Translations under genes and position numbers: made by a program
Shown here: in pieces, positions 1 to 11,650 of the stretch
Numbering within the stretch: the first letter of the stretch is position 1
Layout: each line of letters opens with the position of its first letter
Assembly (NCBI GenBank): GCA_012932295.1
Contig: JAAONU010000001.1
Span: 27,194,550 to 27,258,549 of the forward strand
Source: Cyclina sinensis
Taxonomy: Eukaryota > Mollusca > Bivalvia > Venerida > Veneridae
Reading direction: 5' to 3'
Length of the DNA: 64,000 bases
Notes under the pieces: model-generated
What the model was told of the DNA's origin: nothing
Seen by the model: only the letters and a program-made list of their open reading frames with translations
Database searches by the model: none

Positions 1-1265
1 TTTTGGACTTAATAGGATAATAAACTGAAATTTGACACTAGATACCAATGTTAAATTTTTATCATTTTTAATTTTTTTTTTTCTCTAGGATCTATACTGA
101 TAATTTCTCTTAAAATCTCAAACTAAATACTCTATTATTAATATAACTTTTTGTCAGTAAATGCTAAATTTCAGCCAATTTCAGAGTCAAAAAGCCTAAT
201 TTAGACTGCATAGGTGCCAATTAAATTTGTGAAAAAGTTCATTTGGCAACCTACATTTTCTTGCAGAAATAAACTTCCAGTAAGTTAATCTTCATAAAAA
301 ATACAGGCAGAAAAAATTGGTGTTAGTCTGAATTTCACCAGTGGACCCCTTAAGAAATAGACCATCAATGCCAACATTTGTATGATTGCTGAATTTAGAT
401 AATTGACATTCTTCTTAAAGTATCAATTTAATTAAAAAAGCTCTTGTACATAGAAATTCTATTGTAAATGTTTGATTCATTCATTGTCGTTATTTCCATT
501 TACCATTTTATGACAACAGCATAATATTTAGAAGAAAATCGCTTTGACTGTGACTGTATTTGTGTTGTGTGTTATAATACTTATATATTATGTACATGTC
601 AGAAATAAAATATATGTTATCTTATGTTTATGCTTTCTCAATTTTATTGATCAGAAATATGTTGGTCTACAGACTAACCATGTGAGCATCATTAATGAAG
701 GGCTTTTATGCCCTCACTTCTTTTAAGGGGGGTAGGTCAAGGTAGACATAAATCTTGACAGCTTGTCCAAACTAAATGCTTGCTATCTTTATTTTTTTTA
801 CCAGATTTCATTTGAATCATTCCGCCATGTGTCATGTTTAATATCTGTTTAAGTTATAATTTTTGGGGGTGTAATAGCGATATTTTATGACAAATTTTCT
901 TTAATAAAGTCATAAATGTATAAAGCAAAGTATTTAGGTTTGCTTATAAAACATTAATTGATCCCTTCCTATCTATATTCATTGTCTAGTTATTTGAGAA
1001 TTCCCATCTTTAGGTTTTTCTTACATAAGCTGAGTTTCTTACTTATTTTAAAGTTAGATAGTTTATCTGTAAGTATTCAGTTCCTAATTTCAAAAATTTT
1101 AGTCACATGTTTTAAATTCTGAGGGATAGCCAAGGTTTGACACAAATATTGACAGATGTCTAAGTACCATCATTGTTCAAGATATTGCATAATTCTAAAC
1201 AACTGTCTGTTAGAGTTATGTTTTTTCTACTTGGGTGTTACTTATTTCATTTTTGAAAAAAATAA
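1..1265. other. AT-rich non-coding DNA
   Basis: I see no gene here. The only open frame of note, near 544-726, has no recognisable domain and looks like a chance frame in AT-rich sequence. Confidence 0.5.
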
Positions 1266-1267
1266 AT

Positions 1268-2015
1268 CTTAAGAAACTATCAATGACTAATCTTTAAACA
1301 ACCATTAAACTAAATCTTTTGAAACTTTCATTGATTAATCTTTTACCAACCACTTAACTAAATGATCTAAAAAAAACTATCATTGATTAATCTTTTACCA
1401 ACCATTTAACTGATCTCAAGAAACTATCACTGATTAATCTTTTACTGACCTTTTAACTAAATGATCTCAAGAAACTATCACTGATAATCTTTTACCAACC
1501 ATTTAATTAAATGATCTGAAGAAACTATCACTGATTAATCTTTATCAACCATTAAACTAAATGATCTCAAGAACCTATCATTGATTAATCTTTTATACAA
1601 AACATTCAACTAAATGATCTCAAGAAACTATCATTGTTTAATCTTTTACCAACCATTTAACTAAATGACCTCAAGACACTATCATTGATTAATCTTTAAC
1701 CAACCATTAAACTAAATAATCTCAAGAATCTATCACTGATTAATCTTTTACCAACCATTTAACTAAATGATCTCAAGAAACTATCTTTGTTTAATATTTT
1801 ACCAACCATTTAACTAAATGACCTCAAGAAACTATCATTGTTTAATCTTTTACCATTTAAGTGAATGATCTCAAGAAACTATCATTGTTTAATCTTTTAC
1901 CAACCATTTAACTATATGACCTCAAGAACCTATCATTGATTAATCTTTTACCAACCATTTAACTATATGACCTCAAGAACCTATCATTGATTAATTTTTA
2001 ACCAACCATTTAACA
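1268..2015. repeat. Minisatellite, about 15 units of about 52 bp
   Basis: A tandem array whose unit reads roughly 'aactatcattgattaatc', then 'ttttaccaaccatttaac', then 'taaatgatctcaag'. Unit starts recur about every 48-54 bp, near 1275, 1323, 1375, 1419, 1471, 1523, 1573, 1624, 1675, 1727, 1779, 1829, 1879, 1927 and 1979. The first units are the most diverged, and several units carry small deletions. Stop codons occur in all frames, so it is not coding. Confidence 0.93.
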
Positions 2016-3094
2016 GCTACCTTTCAGTATTTTTTTTTGTTTATTACCAGTTGTTGGCTTGTCATGTCTTTTATGAATAAAACTTATTTTTGTGTCCATT
2101 TCATACAGATCTGCTTAAGTGTAAGACTTTTTCAATGTCTGCAGTCACAAAAGTCAAAGTGGTTTATAAATTTACTGTATTTGCAAACAGACTTGCCTAC
2201 TTTAAACTTAACAATTTCATTTGCTTTAAAGGCAAACAGACTTGCCTACTTTAAAATTTCAACAGTTTCATTTTCTTTAAATGGTACATATTTTTTCAGA
2301 AAGTCTTAACTGGTAAACTATTAAGTTAAAATTTTCAAAAAATTCTACAAACTTCTGCTCTTTCCAACTATTGTTCCAAGATTTAGAAATTCTTCTTATG
2401 TTAAGAACATTTACTGAGAAAAAAGAAAATATATTTTCATGTATTTATCAATCACATTAATACACAAACCTTGGTCTTCATGAGTTTGTATTCTGTATCC
2501 AACATTAAAGCTGTATTTAGCTGTATTTCTTCTTTCTATCTCCAACCTCATTGAGATGCTTAGGAATACCTATATATGGAAAGAAGAATAAACAACATGA
2601 ATAAAAATAAAGTACCGGACTATTGCAAGCAATATTACTGATTACAATCTTAAGCTTTAAGTACTTCCACAATACTTTTTAAGCTTTTGTAAAAAAAGTT
2701 ATAAGTTTAAAGATGCTTTAATACATTTTGAGTGATAACAGTCCTACAATTACAACTTTCTATCTTTTTCAAACATTTTCCCAAAATTTAGCTTTAACAC
2801 TTTTCAAGTTATTACAGCATCATGAATTTCTTGATAGAATGATGAAAAAATCAAATAGAGATGAAGAATGAATAATAACTGGTAAGTATAATCTTTCACT
2901 TTGCTATAAATTTATTGTTTTATGAAGGCAGCCCCTAAACTTTCTCAGTTATTGAAAGAATGGATAGATAGACAAATATATGGATGATGAGAAAAAATCT
3001 TAACTTTTTTAATAATTAGAACTATCACCGAAGTACAGGTATATTAGTCAATTCAGCAAGCATTTGATATTTTACCTTTGCTTTGGATAGCTGA
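2016..3094. other. AT-rich spacer with a 50-bp direct duplication
   Basis: No gene is recognised. A block beginning 'gcaaacagacttgcctac' occurs twice in a row, near 2184-2231 and 2232-2283. It keeps a 90-codon frame open on the + strand that resembles no known protein. Confidence 0.45.
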
Positions 3095-4905
3095 AAAGGA
3101 CAGGAAGGTAGACCAAAAGAAAGGAGGGAGAGGAATTACATAGCAGACAAACTGCACTGGCAGATGGACAGGAGGATGAATGGTGTAATATTACCTAACA
3201 TCTCCTCAAGGGGCATAAATGAAAGAAAAGAGGAAAAAAAGAATGTAAGGTTGGGAAATGGTAATGCAGAAGGAAAAACAATAGGAGAGAAAGTAGATTA
3301 AGAAGAAAGGGAGAAAGGCAGAACTGAAAGAAAAAAGGAGTGAAGAATATATAGAAAATCAGAGGCAAGAGGGACATAAAAATGAAGGAAAGAAAAACAA
3401 ATTAAAGGGAAAAAAAGAATGAAAGAAACAAGGGACAAAAAGGAACATTCAAGGAAGGAATGGAGACAAAGATAGAAAAAGAAGGAAAACACAAAAGGAA
3501 AAGAAATGAAGAAAAAGATGTAAACAAGTATAGAAAGAAAGAGAACTGGAAAATGGAAAAATAGCTAGAGTCATCAGGAAAAAAAGAAAAGAGGGAGATC
3601 AGAAAAGGAAGGAAAAGAGAAAAATAAGAAAGGATTGTAAAAAAAGACAATGAAGAAAAAGGAAAGAAAGAAGATAAGGTGAGAAAAACACTGCTTAGTA
3701 AAAATTAAGTATACAAGAGATAACAAAATGAAGAAAACAAATGAAAGAATGATACAGAAAGAAAAAGAATAATTAAGTCAGAAAAAATATAGGAACAATA
3801 AAAGACAGAAAATTGAAATAAATGGATAAATATGTTAAGAGGAGAAAGGAAGATGATGGAAAGTGTAACAAGAACATACAATAGTTTGATGAAAATACAG
3901 AATAAAAAGAAGGACTATATATAAAAGACAGAAAAATAGACAGACAGAATGAAGAAACTAGATAAATAAGAACTTTTAATAAAACAAAAAATAAAAAAAA
4001 TTCATGCAATAACATTCAACAGAAAAAATAGAATCACTGAATAAGAAATTTAGAAATTTTTAAAAACATAATAAAAACAGACAGAAAGATAAAAGATACA
4101 AAGAATGCTAAAAAAAGAAAGAAAGACAAAAACAGGCACAAAGGGAGAAAAATATTAACATATAAAACACAGATAGAAAGAAGAAAAAAGAAAGACTTGA
4201 TATGTTGAAGAAATGACAATACAGTGAGAGAAGTTTAATGCAAGAAATAGAGGATAAATAAAGTAACAAAGATGCATGGAAAGAAAGAAGAAAAGAAAGA
4301 ATGGTAGATAGAAAAAATAGGGGATGAAAAGGAAAAAAAACAAAGAAAATAAGATAGAAAAAGAGAAAATGAGAAAAAAATGGAAAAGTAATGTATAATC
4401 TGTATTTATAATATGCTGAAAGGAAAAAGATATAAGAGAGAAACTAGATTAAGAAGAGGAAGGGAGGAAGAAGTGACAGAAGAAAGAAAGGAAAAAAGCT
4501 ATAATGACTATAATATATGTAAGACAAATTAGATTAGTAAGAGGAGATAAAAAAGAATTAAAGAACAAACGGAAAAAAAAAGGTAGAAAGAGATAAAAAA
4601 TAAGAAAGGATTGTAAAAAAAAGATGAAGAAGAAAGAAGATAAAGTGGGAAATATACTACCTGGAAAAAATCTATAAAAGGGAAAATAAAATGAAGAAAA
4701 CAACAATGGATAGAAAAATACAGAAAGAAAAAAAAGTATGATTTAGAGAAAAAACTAGAGGAATAATGATAGGAACATATAAAGAAGGAATGAGAACACA
4801 GATGTATGGAAAGAAAGACTGACAGAAAGAAAAAGATGAGAGAAACAGAAAAAATAAGAAAAAAAGAGAATAAAGAAAGGAGAAATAATATATAATCCAT
4901 ATTTT
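3095..4905. repeat. 1.8-kb purine-rich tract (+ strand purine, - strand pyrimidine)
   Basis: The + strand is almost entirely A and G, made of irregular 'gaaagaaag', 'aagaaggaa' and 'aaaaagaaag' strings with scattered pyrimidines. Many minus-strand frames rich in Phe, Leu and Ser stay open across it (for example 4529-4900), simply because the complement lacks purines. These are composition artefacts, not genes. Long purine/pyrimidine mirror-type tracts can form triplex DNA; that is general knowledge and was not tested here. Confidence 0.85.
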
Positions 4906-5224
4906 AGCATAAAACTTCAAGAAACACTAATGTATTGCATAAATTATGAAACATCAGCACATATATAATCAAGTGTAATGGTTCAAAGGGATTCTTGTCA
5001 CAGTTTAAATTCTTAAGATTGTATCATATTTTTGTTCTAGCAGACAAAAGTGTAGACCTTTTTTCAGCAGAGAAGTGGAAAGCGCAGACATTTTATCCTT
5101 TTTAAGTTAGTTCTCAGTAATAAATCAGTTTATTAGAAATATAATGGGACAAATGACACGTGTATAAACACCAGAATCAAACAAGTTTATTTAAGTTTCA
5201 GAAGGAGAGGATTGGACAGCTTAC
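4906..5224 (-). other. Intron-like segment of the putative minus-strand transcript
   Basis: It follows the GTAAGC donor at the end of the 5225-5382 exon when read on the minus strand. A block containing 'gcgcagacatt' near 5080 recurs in diverged form near 5771, in the intron on the other side of that exon. The exon therefore appears to sit between duplicated intron segments. Confidence 0.35.
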
Positions 5225-5382
5225 CTGTATATCCTGATCACTAACAGACATGTCCTGTAACCAAGGTTCTAATGACAGCATCTTCTTTGAGAGGTGAAGA
5301 ATAACACCCAAAGAACAGTTGGTTATCATTGTCATCTGTACCTGCCAGATGGGATATGTCAAGGTCATACCTTTGCCTTGAT
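5225..5382 (-). other. Putative internal exon, unidentified transcript
   Basis: Read on the minus strand, this 158-nt segment is preceded by a good acceptor (tatctttcag) and followed by a strong donor (CAG then GTAAGC). Its second base-frame is open throughout and contains an in-frame ATG (peptide starting MTLTYPIWQVQ). Another frame gives a plausible-looking peptide (YDLDISHLAGTDDNDNQLFF) that ends at a stop inside the exon. I recognise neither peptide. This could be a real coding exon, a 5' leader exon, or part of a non-coding RNA. Confidence 0.4.
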
Positions 5383-5394
5383 CTGAAAGATATT

Positions 5395-5585
5395 TAACAA
5401 AATCTATAGATAAAGAAGGAAAGAAAGAACAAACAGAAAAAAAGGAAGGAAGTAAGGAATGAAGGAAGCAAACAAAAAAGTAATGGTAAAAAGTGAAATA
5501 AAAGTAAGGAGGAATTAAAACAGAAAACAGGAAAAAAAAAGAAAGTGAAAAGAAATAAATGAAGGAAAGAAAGAAGATACATCAT
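5395..5585. repeat. Second, short purine-rich tract
   Basis: About 190 bp of A/G-rich + strand sequence with the same texture as the long tract at 3095-4905. Both tracts are followed 150-200 bp later by the block containing 'gcgcagacatt', so the two regions look like a diverged duplication. The Phe/Leu-rich frame on the minus strand is an artefact. Confidence 0.75.
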
Positions 5586-5907
5586 GTAAGTTTAGTTCAG
5601 ACAGTAAAATCTCAGTTCCAGTTGAAAAATAATCAACTGTCTGCATTGCTTCATAGGAATGACAAGCTTTGAATTTCTGTTTGCATTTGAGTTTAAATAA
5701 ATGTCCAAGACCTGATTTATTTTAGCAAACTTCAAAAGAATGTAGACCTATTCAACCAAGAAGTGAAAAGCGCAGACATTATATCATGTTTCTATTGTAA
5801 ATAAGTTCTCTGAAAAGTTCTTAGGCTCTGAGTTAAATCGAACAGTCACAGTCAGCAATAACAATTTCACATAAAACTGTAAAGTATCTATCATAAAATC
5901 AGCTTAC

Positions 5908-6010
5908 CTTCTCTAGGAAGTAGAAGTAGTCGAGTCCTCTGCCAGCACCATTAAAAAAAGCCCGCCATACGCCTGGGAACAATTGGAAAGGCACTAACTA
6001 CTGTTGAGTT
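5908..6010 (-). other. Putative first exon of the minus-strand transcript
   Basis: On the minus strand the segment ends in a strong donor (GAGAAG then GTAAGCT). The downstream exon at 5225-5382 has a matching acceptor. The ATGs in this segment run into stops within a few to a dozen codons, so it is probably a 5' leader, possibly with short upstream frames. The 5' boundary is a guess, placed just below the CpG-containing region. Confidence 0.35.
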
Positions 6011-6300
6011 GGAAAGAAAGCTCACGACTGAAAATTGTATTGTGTGACCTTCCTTTTATAGTGAGCGAAAAGGCAACAAGCATGAAAAAAGCCTGCAAGA
6101 TATTCACGTAAATCTACGTCAGCTATGATCGTAACAACTCGACTATTTCCGTATATGAAGTTAAACGCTGTGCGTAGATTTCCGTAATCTGTCGTGGTGA
6201 TCCGAGGGATGCAAGCTACAAAAATGGGCGGCGCTAAACGTCATGAAGGGGTGCACGTGGTTGGGGCCTTAGAAAAGGGGAAACCATTAAGGAAAATGGA
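6010..6300 (-). promoter_or_regulatory. Promoter-like CpG-containing region
   Basis: CpG dinucleotides are much denser here than in the surrounding AT-rich DNA. Visible motifs include TACGTCA-type sequences (CREB/ATF-like, near 6114), 'aaaatgggcggcg' (Sp1/YY1-like, near 6220) and the E-box CACGTG (near 6254). An imperfect 13-bp inverted repeat (acgtaaatctacg at 6106-6118 and cgtagatttccgt at 6173-6185) flanks about 55 bp. Its position directly upstream of the minus-strand exons suggests it drives them. Motif presence alone is weak evidence. Confidence 0.4.
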
Positions 6301-7320
6301 CAGTATTTCTTTCTAGCTCTGTCAGTCTTTCTTTCTTTCGATCATTCTTTTTTACCTAAAAATGATGGTAACATGTCCTCAAAATTAAAACCTGCAGTGA
6401 GACAGGTTAAGCCAAGGGAAACACAAATGACACGCCTCCTTAGCTATTTTATAAGAAATACAATTAAATTCTTTTTTTAAGCTATAAAGTACTTACAGTT
6501 TTTATAATTACCATCATGTAATAGTAAAATGGGAAAGAGCTGTTGGCAATTTGTTACATGCCGGAGATAAATTCCATATTCTAAGAAGAAAATGGTGCAT
6601 TTTGGCATGTATCTCGCTCTAAAAAATGGACCTGACTACACAAATATATAAATACATAAATTGTTGTTGTTGTTGTTGATGATATGATTTTGCTGCTGCT
6701 TGTTCTTACTGAAACACAAACAACTAATGCAACATTTCTAGTTTAGTTCTAAGACAAAGTCTTTCTTCTGAAACTTGGAATTTTGTTTGGGAAAAAACCC
6801 CCCACAAAATCATATCAGTAATCATCATCATTATTCAAATCATTAACAGATTTGACACACTACACGTACTTCATAAAACTTCATTCCTCTTTTACATAAT
6901 TGTAGATTATAACTATTACGTTATGGCTACATATTGCTTCGTCGAAATGAGATTAATAAGTAACTAAAAACAGGAAAAAACATATCACAGTAAAATTGTC
7001 TTTCTGTCAAACAATTTGAAACAAAAGGGCATAAAGTATTGATGGATGAAACTAATCCATTGCTCAGGGGTGCATGTACATAAGCTAATTGTGTTGTCCA
7101 GTATGTCGATGTATATAGTGTGAATGTTAAAGCACCCCTTTTTCGCGAGTGTTTGTTAATTTTATCGTGAGAACTGTTTACAGCAGTGTAGTTTTTTTCC
7201 CGCGGGCTAATTTTCTATTTCACTGTGCTTCTCTCGTGCAGACTGATTGCATTTGGCGGGTAATTACTTTTGCAATTTTTCTTGAAAACTACATCTTTTC
7301 GAAAAAGAAAAGAGTCTTTT
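6301..7320. other. AT-rich DNA, no gene seen
   Basis: I see no coding exon. A short (GTT)n microsatellite lies at 6661-6678. Confidence 0.5.
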
Positions 7321-7321
7321 T

Positions 7322-8385
7322 AAGGGGGGGGGGGGGGTGGTGGAGGGAATATAATTTGCACATGTCCGTCCGTCTGTCTGTTGCGCTGTACCGCTGTCCG
7401 TACGTAGACCGGTTTGTGTCGCGTGTAACTCCAAACGTATAACCGCTAGAGCCACGAAACTTTCAACAATATTTGTCAGCATGTGAATTTATGCATCTGG
7501 GTATTTTGACGCGAATTTATTGGAGATCGACCGATTTATGCTTCCTCATTAAGCAAAATAAATAGCATTTTCAGATTTGTGTCGGGTGTAACACCGAACA
7601 AATAACTGCTAGAGCGGTGAAACTTTCTAAGAATAGTTGTAAGGCTTTATAACAAAAAGTAGAAAAATCTATTTGTAGCCTTGGTAACCTTGTCCCCAGT
7701 AAAAGGTACAGGTTCATGGGTATGCCTATAACCAAAATATTTAAAATATTGCTCAATAAGTACTGGCTTTATAACAGAAATAAGAAAAAATTATTTTTAA
7801 CCTCGGTGACCTTGGCCCTAGTGACCTCAAACCCCACTCAGTGGTAGAGGTTCAGGCAAGGTACCTACATACTGAATGTATAAGATATTGGCCAATAAAT
7901 GAAGGCTTCATAACGAAAAGTAAAACCTTGTTGATATTGCAGAGGTCACATTTTTCTTCTGATCTTAATGAATATTAGAATGTTTGCCGTGATAAATTAT
8001 TGATAGTACTATGAAACTGGGTAATGTGGAACCAGAAACTAGGCCAATAATAGGAAAACAATGTAAATATTCTAGAGGTCACATTTTTTATCCGAACTTA
8101 ATGAAAATTAGTAAGGAAGTTTGCCTACATGAATTTGTTCTGTGTGTTCCTTTGGACCTCGTACCACACATTTCAGGTGCAACCTATCCCCACTTGGCCC
8201 CATTGTTTCCGTATTGATATTGTGAGGTAAAAAATAAAAGTCAAATGGTGTTTATTTTGATGTTTGGATTTACTGATTTGCACCTTTGCCTCAGGTGAGT
8301 AATATATGGCCATTTTGGCCCTCTTGCTCGTGAATAGTAGTTGTCAGGTGAGCGATATAAGGCCATTATGACCCTCTTGTGTATG
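7322..8385 (+). repeat. Composite dispersed repeat
   Basis: It starts with a G-run and 'gtccgtccgtctgtctg'. It continues with text shared with 20690-20960 and, inverted, with 40500-40740 and 48290-48640. The second part (about 7920-8385) recurs inverted near 59082-59490. The end carries two short palindromic tips, 'ggccattttggccctcttg' near 8311 and a diverged second copy near 8362, matching the hairpin plus CTCTTG tips described in the findings. Confidence 0.7.
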
Positions 8386-8566
8386 AAGAATTGCTGGTTG
8401 AATTTTATAAACATGGATATTTTTTTGCTGCTTATTCTATCATAAAAGTATTTTTATTTGTATCAGTGTTATTTTTGAAAGAAATTTTTAAGAAATATTT
8501 ACACTCTTGAATAAAATAGTGCTCCTCAGCTTATTCATTTTGAAATAATCCGGTTATACCAAGATT

Positions 8567-8965
8567 AACAAGAGATGTTTGTGAAAAATATATGCCACCC
8601 CTAATGGCAACCAATAAATCATGTTACAAGGACTTCAACTCCTTTCACCTATTGACCTCAAAATCATCCCCAAAACAAGTTTAATGTGCATTTTCGAATG
8701 CATATTTGTATCCCCAATAAAACAAACTTGATGTGCATTATCGAATGCACATTTTGTATCCCCAACTACAAGCTTAATGTGCATTTTCGAATGCACATTT
8801 GGTATAAGGTACATTGCTTAGACTTCTGCCTTTCGGCGGGGTTTGAGGTCACTGGGCTCAAGGCCAAGATCACAGAGGTTAAAATTAGATTCTTCTCGAT
8901 AACGCCATAGTATTCTGTTCGCATTCGATTCAATTTCAACCAAACTTTCACAAAACATGTATAAA
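8567..8965. repeat. Repeat segment with three 20-bp palindromes
   Basis: A near-palindrome of the form TGTGCATTTTCGAATGCACA occurs three times at about 46-bp spacing, near 8682, 8730 and 8777, each followed by a variant of 'tttgtatcccca'. The segment opens with 'aacaagagatgtttgtg', which recurs near 59642. Confidence 0.7.
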
Positions 8966-8966
8966 C

Positions 8967-9443
8967 AATTTATTTTATGCCTACCAATGAAATATAGGGA
9001 AATATCAGTGAGATAAAAGTGATAATCCACTGTTTTGAATCAGTGAAATTACTATTTTGATAATCCACTGTTTGTGCCGGAACTACTTTCCCCCACCACG
9101 TAAATATTGAATTGAAAGTCGGCCATATTGGATATTGTCCATGTGAGTTATGTAAACAAATCAGACATTTTAAATAAATTATGGCGAATTTCAGCATTGT
9201 TCACAACTAGTTAGGCTCAGGAATTCAATATTATAACTGGATTTAACAAGGTAAATAAATTTCACTCGCTGTCACTGTCTGAAATACAGCGGATTCTCTT
9301 GTATTTACGTGGTGGGGAAAAGTAGTTCCGGCACAAACAGTGGATTATCAAAATGGTAATTTCACTGATTCAAAACAGTGGATTATCACTTTTATCTCAC
9401 TGATATTTCCCTATATTTCATTGGTAGGCATAAAATAAATATT
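8967..9443. repeat. Inverted repeat with arms of about 140 bp
   Basis: The left arm (about 8967-9107) is the reverse complement of the right arm (about 9301-9443). Both carry 'gataatccactg' twice, 'gtgccggaactact' and 'taggcataaaataaa' in opposite orientations. The spacer of about 195 bp is also the start of the tandem duplication that follows. Confidence 0.88.
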
Positions 9444-9683
9444 GATAAACTGTGTGGAGAAAAATAAATGTTATTTGATGAAAGTGTATTCAGTTTATTT
9501 TAGCAGAAGTAAAGTTATCATATGTATTGGAGATTGTCTGCACTTTTTTTTTGTGCGGAGTAACGGTTTGACCAAAGTACGCATTAACTGATTTGGGGCT
9601 CACCATAGGGAATTTATTGAAGGCCCTGAGTAAAAATGTCATAAAATACCCATTTTTGACGTGTTGGCATAAAATAAAAAGAA

Positions 9684-9836
9684 AATTTGTTTGTTTTTTA
9701 GTGAAAGATGGTAATTTATTTCATCTCGTGAACACCATATATTTATATTTTCACTCGTGGCTGCGCCACTCGTGAAAATATCACATATGGTGTTCACTCG
9801 ATGAAATAAATTCTCATCTTCCACAAAAACAAATAA
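9684..9836. repeat. Long hairpin, copy 1
   Basis: An imperfect palindrome of about 150 bp, centred near 9762 on 'cgtggctgcgccactcg'. Its outer arms match copy 2 in the same orientation, but its inner 46 bp are inverted relative to copy 2. Confidence 0.85.
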
Positions 9837-10491
9837 ATGTCCTCTATTTATTGAATTTTAGCCATACATACTTTAATTATAAAAGCGGATTAATACTGAG
9901 TAATATTCAATTAATTGAATTGAAAGTCGGCCATATTCGATATTGTCCATGTGAGTTATGTAAACAAATCAGACATTTTAAATAAATTATGGCGAATTTC
10001 AGCATTGTTCACAACTAGTTAGGCTCAGGAATTCAATATTATAACTGGATTTAACAAGGTAAATAAATTTCACTCGCTGTCACTGTCTGAAATACAGCGG
10101 ATTCTCTTGTATTTACGTGGTGGGGAAAAGTAGTTCCGGCACAAACAGTGGATTATCAAAATGGTAATTTCACTGATTCAAAACAGTGGATTATCACTTT
10201 TATCTCACTGATAGTTCCCTATATTTCATTGGTAGGCATAAAATAAATATTGATAAACTGTGTAGAGAAAAATAAATGTTATTTGATGAAAGTGTATTCA
10301 GTTTATTTCGGCAGAAGTAAAGTTATCATATGTATTGGAGATTGTCTGCACTTTTTTTGTGCGGAGTAACGGTTTGACCAAAGTACGCATTAACTGATTT
10401 GGGGCTCACCATGGGGAATTTATTGAAGGCCCTGAGTAAAAATGTCATAAAATACCCATTTTTGACGTGTTGGCATAAAATAAAAAGAAAA

Positions 10492-10643
10492 TTTGTTTGT
10501 TTTTTAGTGGAAGATGAGAATTTATTTCATCGAGTGAACACCATATGTGATATTTTCACGAGTGGCGCAGCCACGAGTGAAAATATAAACATATGGTGTT
10601 CACTCGATGAAATAAATTCTCATCTTCCACAAAAACAAACAAA
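10492..10643. repeat. Long near-perfect hairpin, copy 2 (152 bp)
   Basis: The arms run from 'tttgtttgttttttagtgg' to 'ccacaaaaacaaacaaa', with the centre at 'gagtggcgcagccacgag'. Nearly every base pairs, so it would fold as a single long stem. Confidence 0.9.
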
Positions 10644-10659
10644 TATCCTCTATATAGCT

Positions 10660-11370
10660 AATGCTTTATGGTTGATAAAAAGCCGAATTGAAATAAAGTT
10701 TTTCAAGTTGTATCTTGTATCCAACATAAGATTCCATATTTCATGACGGCAGCATTATTACAGGCTACACTAAAAGTGATAACCAAGTGGTAACTTCTCA
10801 TTGAATAATGGATTACACAATCCATCTGAAAGGGCTCTCGTAGATAATATGTAGGACCCGAGTAAACATAAATTTCGTACATAGTTTGGGGCCATAAGTT
10901 TCTACATATTAAAAACTTTGCGCTCGTTCATTTTTTACCTCCCTTTACTGCTATTCTCTATTTTTTCTGCCAACAAAGTCCAGAACTACGGTAATTGGTA
11001 AAGATTTAAGCTAACCTTATCGACTCAGCTGGGTTTAACTTTTTTTTAATCTTCAAGAAAAAGAAAATATGACATATGGTACCTGTGTAATGAGTTATTA
11101 TAATTGTCATAAGATTTCAAGACATTATTTTCCTGCTCCCTATTTGATGCTGCCTCAGTGGTTTTGAAAACGGCTGATTTCTGTCACTTGTTAATTTTTG
11201 AAAACAAAGCAAACGCATTTCTGGAAAAGTAGGATTCTTATATGAAAGCCAAAACAGTTAGTTGAACTGAGTCAAGATGTGTCACTCTTTGTAATGAAAA
11301 CACATCGATCGAGGATATGGGTAGGCTAAATAATCCAGCTTATTGTATGCGAGTCGAGATATTGTGTAAT
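10660..11370. other. AT-rich spacer, nothing recognised
   Basis: I find no exon, RNA gene or clear repeat border here. Confidence 0.45.
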
Positions 11371-11650
11371 TTTTATATTCCCTGAAGGGAGAGCATATAG
11401 TCGCCACTTTGTCCATCTGTCCGTATTTTCTTGTCCGGGACATAACTCTGAAACTACAAGAAGTATCAACAAGAAACTTTGTAAGTAGATAAATCTTACT
11501 GAATAGAAGTGCAGTGCGTAAGAACCATAACTCTGCATTGCCTAATTTTTGAGTTATTGCCCTTTGTTCATTTTTACTCTTTGAACTTTGTCCTGGACAT
11601 AACTCTTAAACTTCAAGAGGTATCAAAAACCTCTGGTTTACCTGTCATCA
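11371..11650 (+). repeat. Dispersed repeat fragment
   Basis: Text such as 'attccctgaagggagagc', 'ctgtccg' and 'cataactctgaaactac' resembles the segment at 19790-20040 inside ENGase intron 3. The open frames here are repeat-derived. Confidence 0.6.

Larger units (their letters stand above)
9106..10657. repeat. Tandem duplication, period 808 bp, two copies
   Basis: The block at 9106-9850 recurs with few changes at 9914-10657. Both begin 'attgaattgaaagtcggcc' and both contain a long hairpin near their end. Frames open here (9593-9775, 10399-10746) read across the hairpin and have no recognisable domain. Confidence 0.92.

Noticed and set aside
1268..2015. A CRISPR-like array
   Set aside because: Units are contiguous diverged tandem repeats with no distinct spacers, in a eukaryotic genome.
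3195..4920. A dozen overlapping minus-strand frames rich in Phe, Leu and Ser, resembling membrane proteins
   Set aside because: They lie in the purine tract. The hydrophobic appearance comes purely from T/C-rich codons, and no start context, splice signals or domain is present.
10399..10746. 115-codon + strand frame
   Set aside because: It crosses the long hairpin, and its sibling copy in the tandem duplication is interrupted. No domain.
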